Assembly (NCBI RefSeq): GCF_021261325.1
Contig: NZ_JAJSBI010000014.1
Location: 1 to 64,000, forward strand
Source: Streptomyces guryensis
GTDB taxonomy: Bacteria; Actinomycetota; Actinomycetes; Streptomycetales; Streptomycetaceae
Length of the DNA stretch: 64,000 nucleotides
Direction: 5' to 3'
Below are positions 1 through 8,639 of the stretch, piece by piece. Both the position numbers and the translations under genes were made by a program. Below the pieces are notes generated by a model. That model did not search any database. It had not been told where the DNA came from and saw only the letters and a list, made by a program, of their open reading frames with translations. How positions within the stretch are numbered: position 1 is the first letter of the stretch; every line of letters starts with the position of its first letter.

Positions 1-1
1 C

Positions 2-91
2 AGCGCGGCCGGCGGCCTGCCGCCGGAAGAGTTCGAACGGACCGTCACCGCAGCACGCAAGAAGAGCGACCAGAGGTGCCAGGCCGCATAG
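2..91 (+). CDS. C-terminal end of an unidentified protein (partial)
   Basis: An open frame enters from the left edge and ends at a TAG at 89-91, giving 29 residues that finish in KKSDQRCQAA. The piece is hydrophilic and rich in Lys, Arg and Glu. It is too short to place in a family. It could belong to a DNA-binding or mobile-element protein, but nothing visible decides this. Confidence 0.35.
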   Translation, partial: SAAGGLPPEEFERTVTAARKKSDQRCQAA

Positions 92-181
92 GAGAGGTCT
101 CTACGAAACCAGGGGATTGACAGGAATGACGCGGTGCGCCGTCGCCTCTGCCCGGCCAAGCTCCACGGTGCAAGGGCTGGG

Positions 182-212
182 CCCCTGGCGCAGGCGTTCA
201 CCCCGCCAGGGG
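182..212. terminator. Hairpin terminator between convergent genes
   Basis: CCCCTGGCG (182-190) and CGCCAGGGG (204-212) form a perfect 9-bp stem with a 13-base loop. It lies between the partial plus-strand gene and the 3' end of the minus-strand metallophosphoesterase, so it can serve both. There is no U-tract, as is usual in Streptomyces. Confidence 0.55.
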
Positions 213-291
213 GCATTGCAGGAAGGCGCGGCCCTCCTTCGTGGTCGGCGCACCGCAGCATCTCCAGGCGGAACCGCCGGCCCGACCAGCG

Positions 292-1512
292 CTACGGCGT
301 GGGGGGCCGCTGCGGGGAGCGAAGCACGAGCAGGGTGATCTCGCTGGGGGCGAAGACGCGGAACGGCGGGCCCCAGAAGCCGGTGCCGCGGCTGGTGTAG
401 AGAAGCGTGCGGGCGCCGTGGTGGCTCAGGCCCGCGACGACGGGCTGGTCGATGCGGACCAGGTGGTGGAAGGGCCAGATCTGGCCGCCGTGGGTGTGAC
501 CGGAGAGCTGGAGGTCGATGCCGGCGGCTGCCGCCCGGTCGACGAACTTGGGCTGGTGGGCCAGGAGCAGGACGGGCAGGTCGGGATCGGCGCCGTTCAG
601 GGCTCCGGCGAGGTGGGCGCGGTGGCCGGCGAGGCCGGAGGACTCGGCGGTGACGTCGTCCACGCCGGCGACCACGAGCGTGTCGCCACCGCGTTCGAGC
701 AGCAGATGGCGGTTGCGCAGCGGTTTCCAGCCCAGCTCGTCCATGAGGTCGACCCAGCCCTGGGCCTCGCTGTAGTACTCGTGGTTGCCGGTGACGTAGA
801 CCCGGGCCCGGGTGGCCCGCACGGTGCCGAGTGGGGCGGCCTGGGCGCGGCGGCGTTCGGCCGTGCCGTCCGCGATGTCTCCGGTGTGGCAGACCAGGTC
901 GGCTTCCAGGGTGTTCACGGTCTCGCAGACCCGCGCCGACCAGCGGGCGCGGTCGAGGGGACCGTAGTGGGTGTCGGTGATGAGTACGACGCGGGTGCCG
1001 TCCAACCCGGCACCCAGGCGCGGAAGCTGCACGTCGAGGCGGCGTACCCGTGGCACCCGGCGGGCCTCGGCGTACCCCCAGGCGAGCAGCACGGTGGCGG
1101 CGCCGAGGACCGCCCAGGTGACGATCCGGGCCCGGTCGTGGCCGTCGCCGACGCCGGTCACCGTCAGGGCGAGCCGCAGCGGGACGCCGAGCACAACGGA
1201 CCAGGTGAAGAGAACCCAGATGGTGCCCAGCAGGGTGTCCCCGATGATCGCCGCCCGGTCCTGCTGGCGTCGGCCGTGGCCGCGCACCATCGCGAGCGGC
1301 ATACCGATCAGGCCGAGGGCGAACAGGGCGGTGCCGGCGAGCGTGACGGGCAGCGGCCAGTGCTGACCGGTGTGCAGCAGCAGCCAGCAGGGCACGGTCC
1401 ACAGCAGGACGGGGGCGATCAGGGGGAGGTAGCGCATCAGGCGGTGCAGTCGGCTCTGCTGAGTCGCGTGCGCCGCACTGTCGGCGGATCGGGTATCGCT
1501 GGTGTCGGTCAC
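292..1512 (-). CDS. Membrane-anchored metallophosphoesterase
   Basis: A 406-residue calcineurin-like phosphoesterase. The first ~120 residues contain about four hydrophobic segments, so the catalytic domain is membrane-tethered. The dinuclear-metal motifs appear in order: ITDTHYG (about residue 176), GDIADG, GNHEYY, AHQPKF and SGHTHGGQ, and all metal ligands look intact. Actinobacterial relatives of this YkuE/YaeI-like layout are generally annotated as phosphohydrolases; in some bacteria they act on UDP-diacylglucosamine or phospholipids, but no substrate can be inferred here. The gene stands alone, with a hairpin just beyond its stop. The start is the ATG opening MTDTSDTRS. Confidence 0.88.
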   Translation of the reverse strand: MTDTSDTRSADSAAHATQQSRLHRLMRYLPLIAPVLLWTVPCWLLLHTGQHWPLPVTLAGTALFALGLIGMPLAMVRGHGRRQQDRAAIIGDTLLGTIWVLFTWSVVLGVPLRLALTVTGVGDGHDRARIVTWAVLGAATVLLAWGYAEARRVPRVRRLDVQLPRLGAGLDGTRVVLITDTHYGPLDRARWSARVCETVNTLEADLVCHTGDIADGTAERRRAQAAPLGTVRATRARVYVTGNHEYYSEAQGWVDLMDELGWKPLRNRHLLLERGGDTLVVAGVDDVTAESSGLAGHRAHLAGALNGADPDLPVLLLAHQPKFVDRAAAAGIDLQLSGHTHGGQIWPFHHLVRIDQPVVAGLSHHGARTLLYTSRGTGFWGPPFRVFAPSEITLLVLRSPQRPPTP

Positions 1513-1554
1513 GCTTCCCCTCCTTGAGCGACCAGGCTGCCGTCGCGCGCACTG

Positions 1555-1586
1555 TATCCGGCCGTCCCGGTATCCGGCCGTCCCGG
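1555..1586 (+). repeat. 16-bp tandem duplication
   Basis: TATCCGGCCGTCCCGG occurs twice head to tail (1555-1570 and 1571-1586) just upstream of the metallophosphoesterase start on the opposite strand. It looks like a replication-slippage duplication in the upstream region. No binding-site role can be shown. Confidence 0.8.
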
Positions 1587-1610
1587 GCCGGTCGGACGGA
1601 CGGAGTGCTC

Positions 1611-2339
1611 ATGGTGGGCAGCCCCGTGTGGCGAGGTGGCCTGCGAGGGCGCCCCCGGCTCACGCGGTTGGCGACTCTGCTCGTGGCCGGGTCTGCGGCG
1701 GCTCGGTTTTTCTGGGTGGGGATGCTGAGAACTGGTCCTTCAACCAGATCAAGGAATTCAAGGTCAGCAACGGCACCGACACCTTCGACTGGACAACGAC
1801 GTCGCCTCCGGGCTCGACCGCGGAGTGTCGTCGGTCAACGACAAGGGCGGCCCGGCAGACGACTTCATCGCGTCCATCCAGAAGCTGTACGACCTCGCAG
1901 ACTCGTACGGTGCACCGGCCAGAAGCGCAGCCGGCTGGTCATGGAGTACATCCGCCACTACGCCTACGGCAACCGGGGCACGGCCAACAAGCTCGGCTGG
2001 TGGTACCTGATCGGGTCGTCCGACTCCGGCTTCGTCGACTACTGCGACAACCACGGCATGAGCATCAAGGGATCGTTCACCGACCCGTTCACCGGCTACC
2101 AGCTCGGCTCCGAGCACATGATGGCCACAGCCAACGCCCACCCGCTGACGAACCAGCCGGACAACGAGAAGTCCGCTAACGGCGGCGACGTCGGCGGCTG
2201 GGCCGGTGACCTGATGACCTTCTGGGCCGACTGGCGCAACTCCGAGCAGCAGTACGCGGACCCGCTGAAGTTCGCCCACGACAAGCTCGGCGTGCCCGGC
2301 GTCGCCTCGTCCTTCCGGCGCCACCTCCTCGGCCGCCGC
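1611..2339 (+). pseudogene. Frameshifted remnant of an exported protein of unknown function
   Basis: Protein-like sequence passes through three reading frames. A hydrophobic, signal-like start (MVGSPVWRG..., from 1611) is followed by ENWSFNQIKEFKV in a second frame (about 1735), then VNDKGGPADDFIASIQKLYD in a third (about 1830). From 1940 it returns with MEYIRHYAYGNRG and a long well-formed stretch including GWWYLIGSSDSGFVDYCDNH and MTFWADWRNSEQQYADPLKF. At least two frameshifts are needed to join these pieces. I do not recognise the family. It may have been one gene with the M15-like piece that follows, or a separate neighbour. Confidence 0.6.
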
Positions 2340-2963
2340 CACTGCGACGCTCATCAACGTGAGTGGTGCGGATACGGCTGTGGCCGCCACGGGCAAGGGC
2401 GCCGAGCCCCACGCCTGGAAGGGCAAGAAGTCCCGCAACGGCTGGCCTGTCCTCGCGCGGGCCCCCAGCCACCGAATCGAGGGCAGCAGCCAGAAGGTGC
2501 GCCTGGCGGAGGGCGCGCATCGGTGATCCTCCTCCATGTCGCCCGCCGCTTCCACTCCGAGATCGACTCCCTGAGAGCGGGGGACGCGCACGGCTGGACA
2601 GCCCACGTGTACGTGACGGAGTCCTACGAATCGAACAATTCGTCTGGCAGTGCCCTCGCGATCCGCCCGTTCTGCTACCCCAGCGGCTCGACGGGCAACT
2701 TCTGTCCGAACGAACTGGTGGTCGTCCGCGACATCCTCAGCGAGCTCGACGGCACAGTGGCCTGGGGCGGCGACTTCAAGGCACCCAAGGAATCCCACTT
2801 CGAACTCACGCTCCGCCCCGGCCACCCCCGCCTCAAGGGCGTGGCCCGCAAGATCCAGGGCTGGCAGACAGGCCCCGGCAACCACGGCGCGGGCGCGACC
2901 GACGCCTTCGACCCGCGCCGTCGCAAGGCGGCTCGCGCGTTCGAGCGCCGCATGGCGAGCTGA
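2340..2963 (+). pseudogene. Degenerate M15-family (D-Ala-D-Ala carboxypeptidase-like) remnant
   Basis: In one frame the text reads INVSGADTAVAATGKG... to a stop near 2525. The adjacent frame then continues with ILLHVARRFHSEIDSLRAG, GWTAHVYVTESYESNNSSG and WGGDFKAPKESHFEL. The latter three match the order of motifs in M15_4 peptidases, which cut peptidoglycan stem peptides. Two metal-site residues appear lost: the usual SxHxxGxAxD reads SNNSSGSALAI, with His changed to Asn and Asp to Ile. The terminal HFEL motif remains. A frameshift plus ligand loss marks it as dead. The region ends at TGA 2961-2963, before a strong hairpin. Confidence 0.68.
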
Positions 2964-2986
2964 GCCGATTCTGCGCCTGAAGTGGG

Positions 2987-3009
2987 GGGCGGGCCGGCCC
3001 GGCCCGCCC
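2987..3009 (+). terminator. Strong GC hairpin terminator
   Basis: GGGCGGGCC (2987-2995) pairs perfectly with GGCCCGCCC (3001-3009) around a 5-base loop, 24 bases after the pseudogene stop. This is the standard U-less Streptomyces terminator shape. Confidence 0.75.
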
Positions 3010-3365
3010 TCGGGCACGTAAGAAAACCGTGTGCGGGCACGCGCGCAGAGCCGTTGACGTACGGCGTGCTTCGACAGATGTGATTGATGCATCCCGCGCA
3101 ACCTTCGAAACTGCCCGGAGCATTTCCTTCGGAGGCCCGGCGAGCGACGGCAGGCGCCGGACGCGACCTTTCCATGAATTCCCTGTGTGTCAGCTGTGCA
3201 TCTGACGCTACGTGGCGAAATATTCGTGGGGGTGATGAACGGGGCCGTGTCGATTAAAGGCAGCCCCAGGGTGTTTTCAAAGCTTCTCCTTGTTCCGGTG
3301 AGAAGTTCCTTGAATACGGCCGCTTCGGCACAGGGGGCCCTCGCGAGTGACGAAGACTGCCGAAC
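3010..3365 (+). other. 356-base gene-free upstream region of the GT39 gene
   Basis: No protein-like reading frame is visible. Base composition is lower in GC than the surroundings, as expected for a promoter region. TTGACG at 3054-3059 could be a -35 element, but no convincing -10 follows at the right distance. A short inverted repeat (CTTCTCC / GGTGAGAAG, about 3283-3305) lies nearer the gene. No ribosome site is obvious before the ATG at 3366. Confidence 0.4.
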
Positions 3366-5786
3366 ATGGCTACAGCAGTCCTCGACCCGACCGCCCCCAC
3401 CGGCGCGACCCGACGCGCGCCATGGAGATCGCCGCTGGACCAACCAGCGTACGCGCGGCCCGCTCTTCTGGTCATCACCGTGCTCGCCGCCGTGCTCTAT
3501 GCGTGGGGGATCGACCACAGCCAGTACCACACGTTCTACGCGAACGCCGCGCGCAGCATGACCGAAAGCTGGAAGGCATTCTTCTACGGTTCCTTCGACC
3601 CGGGCAATTCCATCACGCTGGATAAATTGCCTGGATTCCTCTGGCCGCAAGCCATTTCGGCCCGCATTTTCGGATTTCACCCCTGGGCGCTGACGCTTCC
3701 TCAGGTAATCGAGGGAGTGGCCGGTCTCCTGGTGCTCTACCGGGTGGTCCGCCGCTGGGCCGGGGTCAACGCGGCGCTGATCGCCGGCACGGCGTTCCTG
3801 GTCACGCCGGTCGCCGTGGGTCTGTTCCGCACCGCGGTGGAGGACCCGCTGTTCACGCTCTGCGTGCTGCTGGCCGCGGAGGCCACCCAACGCGCTGCGG
3901 AGGCAGGCCGGTTGCGTCCGCTGGTGATGGCGGGGGTCTGGGTCGGCATCGGCTTCCAGTCCAAGATGCTGGAGGCGTGGGCGGTGCTGCCCGCGCTGGC
4001 GCTGGTGTACCTGATCTCGGCGCCGATCGCGTTGCGCAGGCGGCTTGCGCACAGCGCAGTGTCCGCCGTCGTGATGGCCGCGGTCTCCTGCTCCTGGATG
4101 CTCGCCATCACCTTCACCCCGGCCAAGGACCGGCCCTATGTGGACGGCACCACGAACAACTCCGCTTTCAGCATGGTCGTGGGCTACAACTTCCTGAACC
4201 GCTTCTCGTCGCTGGGGATCAGCGCCGCCTCCACCGGCAGCATCAGCGCCACCCAGGGCGGCGGCCACGGAGGCGGCGCGCGCGGCGCGGCAGGCGCCTC
4301 GGGCACGGGCCGGAACGCGGGCGGCCGGTACGGCGTGACCCAGAACGGTGGCCGGTCCGGAGCGACCGCGTCCGGCCTGCCCGGAGCGGCTGGGACGGGC
4401 CACCGCGGTTCCGGGGCTCACCACCGCGGTACACAAGGCGGATTCGGCGGTGCCTCCGGTTCCGACTCCGCCTCGGGTCAGCCTTTCGGTTCCGCTTCCG
4501 GTTCCGGACAGTGGGCCGGAGGTGCCGCTCAGCGGGCGGCCGGGCAGCAGTCGGCCGCCGGGAACGGCGGCCTGCAGGGTCATGGCGGTGGAGGCGGCGG
4601 CTGGGGCGGTGACCAGAACGGCTGGTCGAAGATGTTCGGCTCGTCGCTCGCCTCACAGACCGGCTGGCTCTACCCGCTGGCCGCCATCGCCATCGCCTGC
4701 GGCCTGTGGTGGCGCCGCGGCAAGCCCCGTACGGACCGGATCCGCATCGGCTTCGTCATGTGGGGCACCTGGCTGACCACGTACTTCCTCGTCTTCAGCG
4801 CGGGCAGCGTCGGCGGCCACACGTACTACATGGGTGTGATCGCGGTGCCGTTGGCGGCGCTCGCCGGTGGCGGTATGACGCTGCTGTGGCACGCGTACCG
4901 GGCCGGTGGCCGCCGAGCCTGGGTGCTGCCCGGTACGGTCGCCGCGACGGCCGCGTGGGGTGCGTACATAGCCAGCGGGTTCCCGACCTTCCTGCCGTGG
5001 CTGGCGCCCGCCGTGGGCGTGCTCGCGGTGGCCGCCGTGGTGCTGCTCGTCCTCGCCCGCACCGGCGTCCGGTCCGGCGGGCGGCTCGCCCTCGCCGGTC
5101 TCGCCGCGTCGCTGGCGGCGGTGCTGTTCGCGCCCAGCGCGTGGGCGGTGCAGGTGTTCAACCCGTCGTACGGCAGCTCCGGCATGGGCTCGGTCGGTCC
5201 GTCCGGCGGCGGGGGCGGTGGCCACGGCCAGCGGACGCCGGCGGCCGGCCGGATGGGCCAGTCGCCGTGGGGTGGCTCTCGCGGCAGGGGCACGGCGCAC
5301 GGTGGCGGCGTGGGCGGCTTCGGCGACAGCAGCGGTCAACTGACCGCACAGCAGCAGAAGATGCTGGATTACACGACCGCCCACCGCGGTTCCGCGCAGT
5401 ACGTGTTCGCCACCACAAGCTGGAGCGGCGCCTCCCCGTACATCCTCGCCAAGGGCGCCGACGTGCTACCGCTGGGCGGTTTCACCGGCCGGGTGCCGTT
5501 CCCCACGCCGAGTCAGTTCCAGCAGTTGGTGAACTCGGGCAGGCTCAAGTACGTACTGGTCAGCGGGGACACCCGAGGCATGGGCGCGCTGTTCGGCAAC
5601 AGCGCCGCCGGTACGACGAGCACCACCCAGATCACCAAATGGGTCAAGTCCAGCTGCACCCTGGTACCGGCCTCGGCCTACAGCGGAACGCAGTCGTCCG
5701 CGGCGGCCACCAACGGGTCCCCCGGACCCGGTAGGGGGGAGGCCGGCGCGACGCAGACCCTCTACCGGTGCGGCACCACCCGTTAA
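3366..5786 (+). CDS. GT39/ArnT-like polytopic glycosyltransferase with Gly-rich loops
   Basis: An 806-residue membrane protein of the PF13231 type, which moves sugars from polyprenyl-phosphate donors to acceptors at the outer face of the membrane. The first transmembrane helix (about residues 33-50) is followed by the extracytoplasmic segment YANAARSMTESWKAFFYGSF and DPGNSITLDKLPGF, the usual catalytic loop. Further helices run to about residue 590. Two long low-complexity insertions rich in Gly, Ser, Ala and Gln lie at about residues 290-425 and 600-650. The C-terminal soluble domain (MLDYTTAHRGSAQYVFATTS, PLGGFTGRVPFPT) is typical of YkcB-like members. The gene stands alone and is followed by a hairpin. 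The acceptor is unknown. Confidence 0.85.
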   Translation: MATAVLDPTAPTGATRRAPWRSPLDQPAYARPALLVITVLAAVLYAWGIDHSQYHTFYANAARSMTESWKAFFYGSFDPGNSITLDKLPGFLWPQAISARIFGFHPWALTLPQVIEGVAGLLVLYRVVRRWAGVNAALIAGTAFLVTPVAVGLFRTAVEDPLFTLCVLLAAEATQRAAEAGRLRPLVMAGVWVGIGFQSKMLEAWAVLPALALVYLISAPIALRRRLAHSAVSAVVMAAVSCSWMLAITFTPAKDRPYVDGTTNNSAFSMVVGYNFLNRFSSLGISAASTGSISATQGGGHGGGARGAAGASGTGRNAGGRYGVTQNGGRSGATASGLPGAAGTGHRGSGAHHRGTQGGFGGASGSDSASGQPFGSASGSGQWAGGAAQRAAGQQSAAGNGGLQGHGGGGGGWGGDQNGWSKMFGSSLASQTGWLYPLAAIAIACGLWWRRGKPRTDRIRIGFVMWGTWLTTYFLVFSAGSVGGHTYYMGVIAVPLAALAGGGMTLLWHAYRAGGRRAWVLPGTVAATAAWGAYIASGFPTFLPWLAPAVGVLAVAAVVLLVLARTGVRSGGRLALAGLAASLAAVLFAPSAWAVQVFNPSYGSSGMGSVGPSGGGGGGHGQRTPAAGRMGQSPWGGSRGRGTAHGGGVGGFGDSSGQLTAQQQKMLDYTTAHRGSAQYVFATTSWSGASPYILAKGADVLPLGGFTGRVPFPTPSQFQQLVNSGRLKYVLVSGDTRGMGALFGNSAAGTTSTTQITKWVKSSCTLVPASAYSGTQSSAAATNGSPGPGRGEAGATQTLYRCGTTR

Positions 5787-5812
5787 CCGGGCCGGCCGCG
5801 GGTAATCCACTG

Positions 5813-5839
5813 CCCCCGACCGAATACACCGGTCGGGGG
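5813..5839 (+). terminator. Hairpin terminator after the GT39 gene
   Basis: CCCCCGACCG (5813-5822) pairs perfectly with CGGTCGGGGG (5830-5839) around a 7-base loop, 26 bases after the stop codon. Confidence 0.8.
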
Positions 5840-6109
5840 CGGTGTCATGTCGTGGGGCACCGGACGGCGAATGCCGCGGCTGTCGGGCGGGCCGCAGCGC
5901 GATCATGGAGGCGGCGCGGCACCCGATGTGGCGGCACTGCGCGGGTGCAGGACGGCCGCAGGCCAACGATGCTGTCCGCTGAGGCGGTGGCCGCAAGCAA
6001 CACCAAGCAGGTCCGCCGGCTCCTGGTCCGGCTCCTGGTCCGTGGGAACGCGACCGCCGGCCATGACCGCACCGAGACCGAGTCCGCTGTCGCCGATGCG
6101 GCCGCCGTA

Positions 6110-6460
6110 ATCGACCCGCGGCCGGAACTCCCGTCCACGGTGGACCTGGCGGTGGCACTGGACGGGTCGCCGGGTTCACGGGTGCCCCACGCGTGGGCCG
6201 ACGGGGTCTCCACGCTCGACATGGTCGCGTCCCGGTTGACCCTGCTGGTGGGCCCCGCAGGCGACCGGTGGCTCGCCGCAGCGGCGGACGTCGGCCTGCC
6301 GGCGCACCGGGTCTGCGCACCGTGGCTGTCCGATGCCGGGGCTCTGCTCGTGCGACCGGACGCGGTCGTCGCGATGCAGGTCACGGCACCGGCCCCGGAC
6401 CCGGCGCGATTCCTCGCAGACGACCTGGACCAGGTGCTGGCCAGCCGAGGGGCTCGGGGT
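6110..6460 (+). pseudogene. C-terminal fragment of a PHBH-type FAD monooxygenase
   Basis: The frame reads VDLAVALDGSPGSRVPHAWA, GVSTLDMVASRLTLLVGPAG and GALLVRPDAVVAMQ. This is the C-terminal, thioredoxin-fold end of aromatic hydroxylases in the phenol/aklavinone hydroxylase group. The FAD-binding N-terminal two thirds are absent. The remaining piece runs straight into ISL3 transposase sequence in another frame near 6455, so insertion and deletion have destroyed the gene. Upstream of 6110 the frame is open back to about 5969 but carries no recognisable domain. Confidence 0.6.
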
Positions 6461-6925
6461 CGCGTGGAACACCGCCAACGACGCCGTGCCGGCCGAGGAC
6501 ATGGTTGAAGGCCGCTCCAAGCAGGCGTTCAAGACTCGGCTCGCCGACCGCGACGAGGCGTGGCGCAACCAGGTCGAGGTCGTTGCGACGGACGGCTTCA
6601 CCGCGTTCAAGACCGCCACAGCCGAAGAACTCCCGCACGCCGTGGCGGTACGGGATCCCTCACTGAAAAGCAGAAGGACCGACTCACCGCGCTTTTCGCC
6701 GACGACGCCCACATCGAGGTCGAGGCGAGCAGGGGTATCTACCAGTGGATGATCGCCGGGCCGCCGCCTACCGCGAGGAGGACCGGCGTCGTGGCCGCGA
6801 GCTGATGGTCGACCTGATCGACTCGGTCAGCCACGGTGTGCCGACGGCGCTGACCGAGATCATCACGCTCGGGCGAACGCTGAAGAAGGGTGCGGCCGAC
6901 GTCTCGTGCTTCGTCGTGTCAGGCG
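6455..6925 (+). pseudogene. ISL3-family transposase remnant
   Basis: Characteristic ISL3 segments appear in the right order but in different frames with pieces missing: LGVAWNTANDAV, DMVEGRSKQAFKTRLADRD, VEVVATDGFTAFKTATAEEL, then LTEKQKDRLTALFADDAH, AYREEDRRRGRELMVDLIDS and EIITLGRTLKKGAADV. The N-terminal zinc-binding region, one stretch of the DDE catalytic core and the C-terminal end are missing. No terminal inverted repeats were found, so this is an old internal fragment and not a movable element. Confidence 0.75.
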
Positions 6926-6934
6926 TCCATGACG

Positions 6935-7035
6935 CCCCCTCGTCGTGCTTCACCTTCCGGCCAACAACGGCGTGGCGGACCACATCCCCGCGCGATGGGC
7001 CGGGCACACGAATATCAAGACGACCAAGCCTCCCA
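6935..7035 (+). pseudogene. C-terminal scrap of a tyrosine recombinase
   Basis: One frame reads LHLPANNGVADHIPARWAGH and then TNIKTT, closely resembling the region just before the catalytic tyrosine in phage-type integrases (the usual form is ...MGHxxIxTT...Y). The tyrosine itself and all upstream motifs are lacking. Together with the adjacent transposase debris it marks an old integration or excision scar. Confidence 0.45.
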
Positions 7036-7235
7036 CCGGACGGGAGACAGATCTTGTTCACCGCGTGTGGTGTTTGGGTGGGATTCCAGGAGGTCGCCAG
7101 GTGGGCCACGCCGGGACTCAGCCGTGCCGCCACACTCGGTGCTGACAGCCGTGGGGTGCCGTCTTGAGAGAGCCAAGTCCCGCCACCTCTACCCCAGGGA
7201 TGTGACACCTCGTGACAGATGAGAGGGTCAGGCGG

Positions 7236-8546
7236 GTGAGTGAGACACCGATGAACACCCTCCAATACCGCTTTGACGGGGCAGAAGACGCCCCGGTCCT
7301 GATCCTCGGTCCCTCACTGGGTACCACATGGCACATGTGGGACCGCCAAGTGCCCGAGCTGGCGAAGCAGTGGCGCGTCTTCCGCTTCGATCTGCCGGGG
7401 CACGGTGGCGCGCCCGCACACCCGGTGGGCTCGGTGGGCGAACTCGCCTCCCGACTGCTGGCCACGCTCGACAGGCTCGGCGTGCAGCGCTTCGGCTACG
7501 CGGGCTGCGCGCTCGGCGGTGCCATCGGTCTCGAGCTGGCCCTGCGCCACCCGGAGCGGCTCGCCTCGCTCGCGGTGATCGCCGCCTCGCCCCGATTCGG
7601 CACGGCCGACGAGTTCCGGCAGCGCGGGGTGATAGTGCGTACGAACGGGCTCGACCCCATAGCCCGTACCTCCCCCGACCGCTGGTTCACCGGCGGGTTC
7701 GCCGCCGCGCAGCCCGCGATCACCGACTGGGCCGTGCAGATGGTCCGCACCACGGACCCCGGCTGCTACATCGCCGCCTGCGAGACCCTCGCTGCGTTCG
7801 ACGTACGGCCCGAACTCGGCCGGGTCGGCGTGCCCACCCTCGTCCTCGTCGGCTCGGAGGACAAGGTCACCGGCCCCGCCGAGGCCCGCACCCTGGTCGC
7901 CGGCATACCCGACGCGCGCCTCGCCGTCGTCCCCGGCGCCTCCCACCTGGTGCCGGTCGAGCAGCCCGCCGCCGTCACCGACCTGCTGGTCCACCACTTC
8001 TCCACCGCCTGGCAGCCCGGCTACGTCGAGTCGTCCACGGGCCAGATCGCCATCCCGGCGACCCCAGTCAAGCCCGTACTCGCACCGTCCCCGCAGCCCC
8101 ACCAGCCCGCGCCGATCGCCGAGATCGCCCCGGCCGCCCTCGTGCCCCCACCGGTGAACGGACGGCCCGACCCCTACGACGCCGGCCTCAAGGTGCGCCG
8201 CGAGGTGCTCGGCGACGCGCACGTCGACCGGGCGCTGGCGCAGGCGGACGAGTTCTCGGGGGACTTCCAGGAGCTCATCACCCGGTATGCGTGGGGTGAG
8301 ATCTGGGACCGCCCCGGCCTGGACCGGCGGGCCCGCAGCTGCGTGACCCTGGGCGCCCTGGTCGCGGGCGGCCACCTGGAGGAGCTCGCCCCCCACACCC
8401 GCGCCGCCCTGCGCAACGGCCTCACCCCGGACGAGATCAAGGAAGTGCTGCTGCAGGCTGCCGTCTACTGCGGCCTGCCGGCGGCGAACAGCGCGTTCAA
8501 GGTGGCCCAGCAGGTCATAAGAGAGGAAACGACCCCCACGGAGTGA
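7236..8546 (+). CDS. PcaL-like fusion: alpha/beta hydrolase plus carboxymuconolactone decarboxylase domain
   Basis: The protein is about 436 residues. The first half is an alpha/beta hydrolase like 3-oxoadipate enol-lactonase (PcaD). The second half (from about residue 315) is a PcaC-type domain with GEIWDRPGLDRRARS, TLGALVAGGHLEEL and VLLQAAVYCGLPAANSAF. The hydrolase nucleophile elbow reads YAGCALGGAIG, so the expected Ser of G-x-S-x-G is Ala; the acid and His regions (VLVGSEDKVTG, GASHLVPVEQP) remain. No other pca gene is present, and mobile-element debris lies upstream. I chose GTG 7236 because GAGAGG lies 9 bases before it; GTG 7212 and ATG 7251 are alternatives. It belongs to the PcaL family, but lactonase activity is doubtful. 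Confidence 0.8.
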   Translation: MSETPMNTLQYRFDGAEDAPVLILGPSLGTTWHMWDRQVPELAKQWRVFRFDLPGHGGAPAHPVGSVGELASRLLATLDRLGVQRFGYAGCALGGAIGLELALRHPERLASLAVIAASPRFGTADEFRQRGVIVRTNGLDPIARTSPDRWFTGGFAAAQPAITDWAVQMVRTTDPGCYIAACETLAAFDVRPELGRVGVPTLVLVGSEDKVTGPAEARTLVAGIPDARLAVVPGASHLVPVEQPAAVTDLLVHHFSTAWQPGYVESSTGQIAIPATPVKPVLAPSPQPHQPAPIAEIAPAALVPPPVNGRPDPYDAGLKVRREVLGDAHVDRALAQADEFSGDFQELITRYAWGEIWDRPGLDRRARSCVTLGALVAGGHLEELAPHTRAALRNGLTPDEIKEVLLQAAVYCGLPAANSAFKVAQQVIREETTPTE

Positions 8547-8639
8547 TCACCCGGCGATCGCCGACTGATCGCCAACCGGGCACCGAGAGCACCGGTCTCA
8601 GCTGCCCGAGCGTCCCGTGAACGGGGCAGGATGGGACCC

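Noticed and set aside
1764..4583. A 939-residue open frame on the minus strand
   Set aside because: It is antisense to the pseudogene and the GT39 gene; composition is Arg/Ala/Gly-biased and it has no domain. It is a high-GC shadow frame.
6455..7035. A live insertion sequence or prophage
   Set aside because: Transposase and integrase pieces are truncated and frameshifted; no terminal inverted repeats, target duplications or attachment sites were found.
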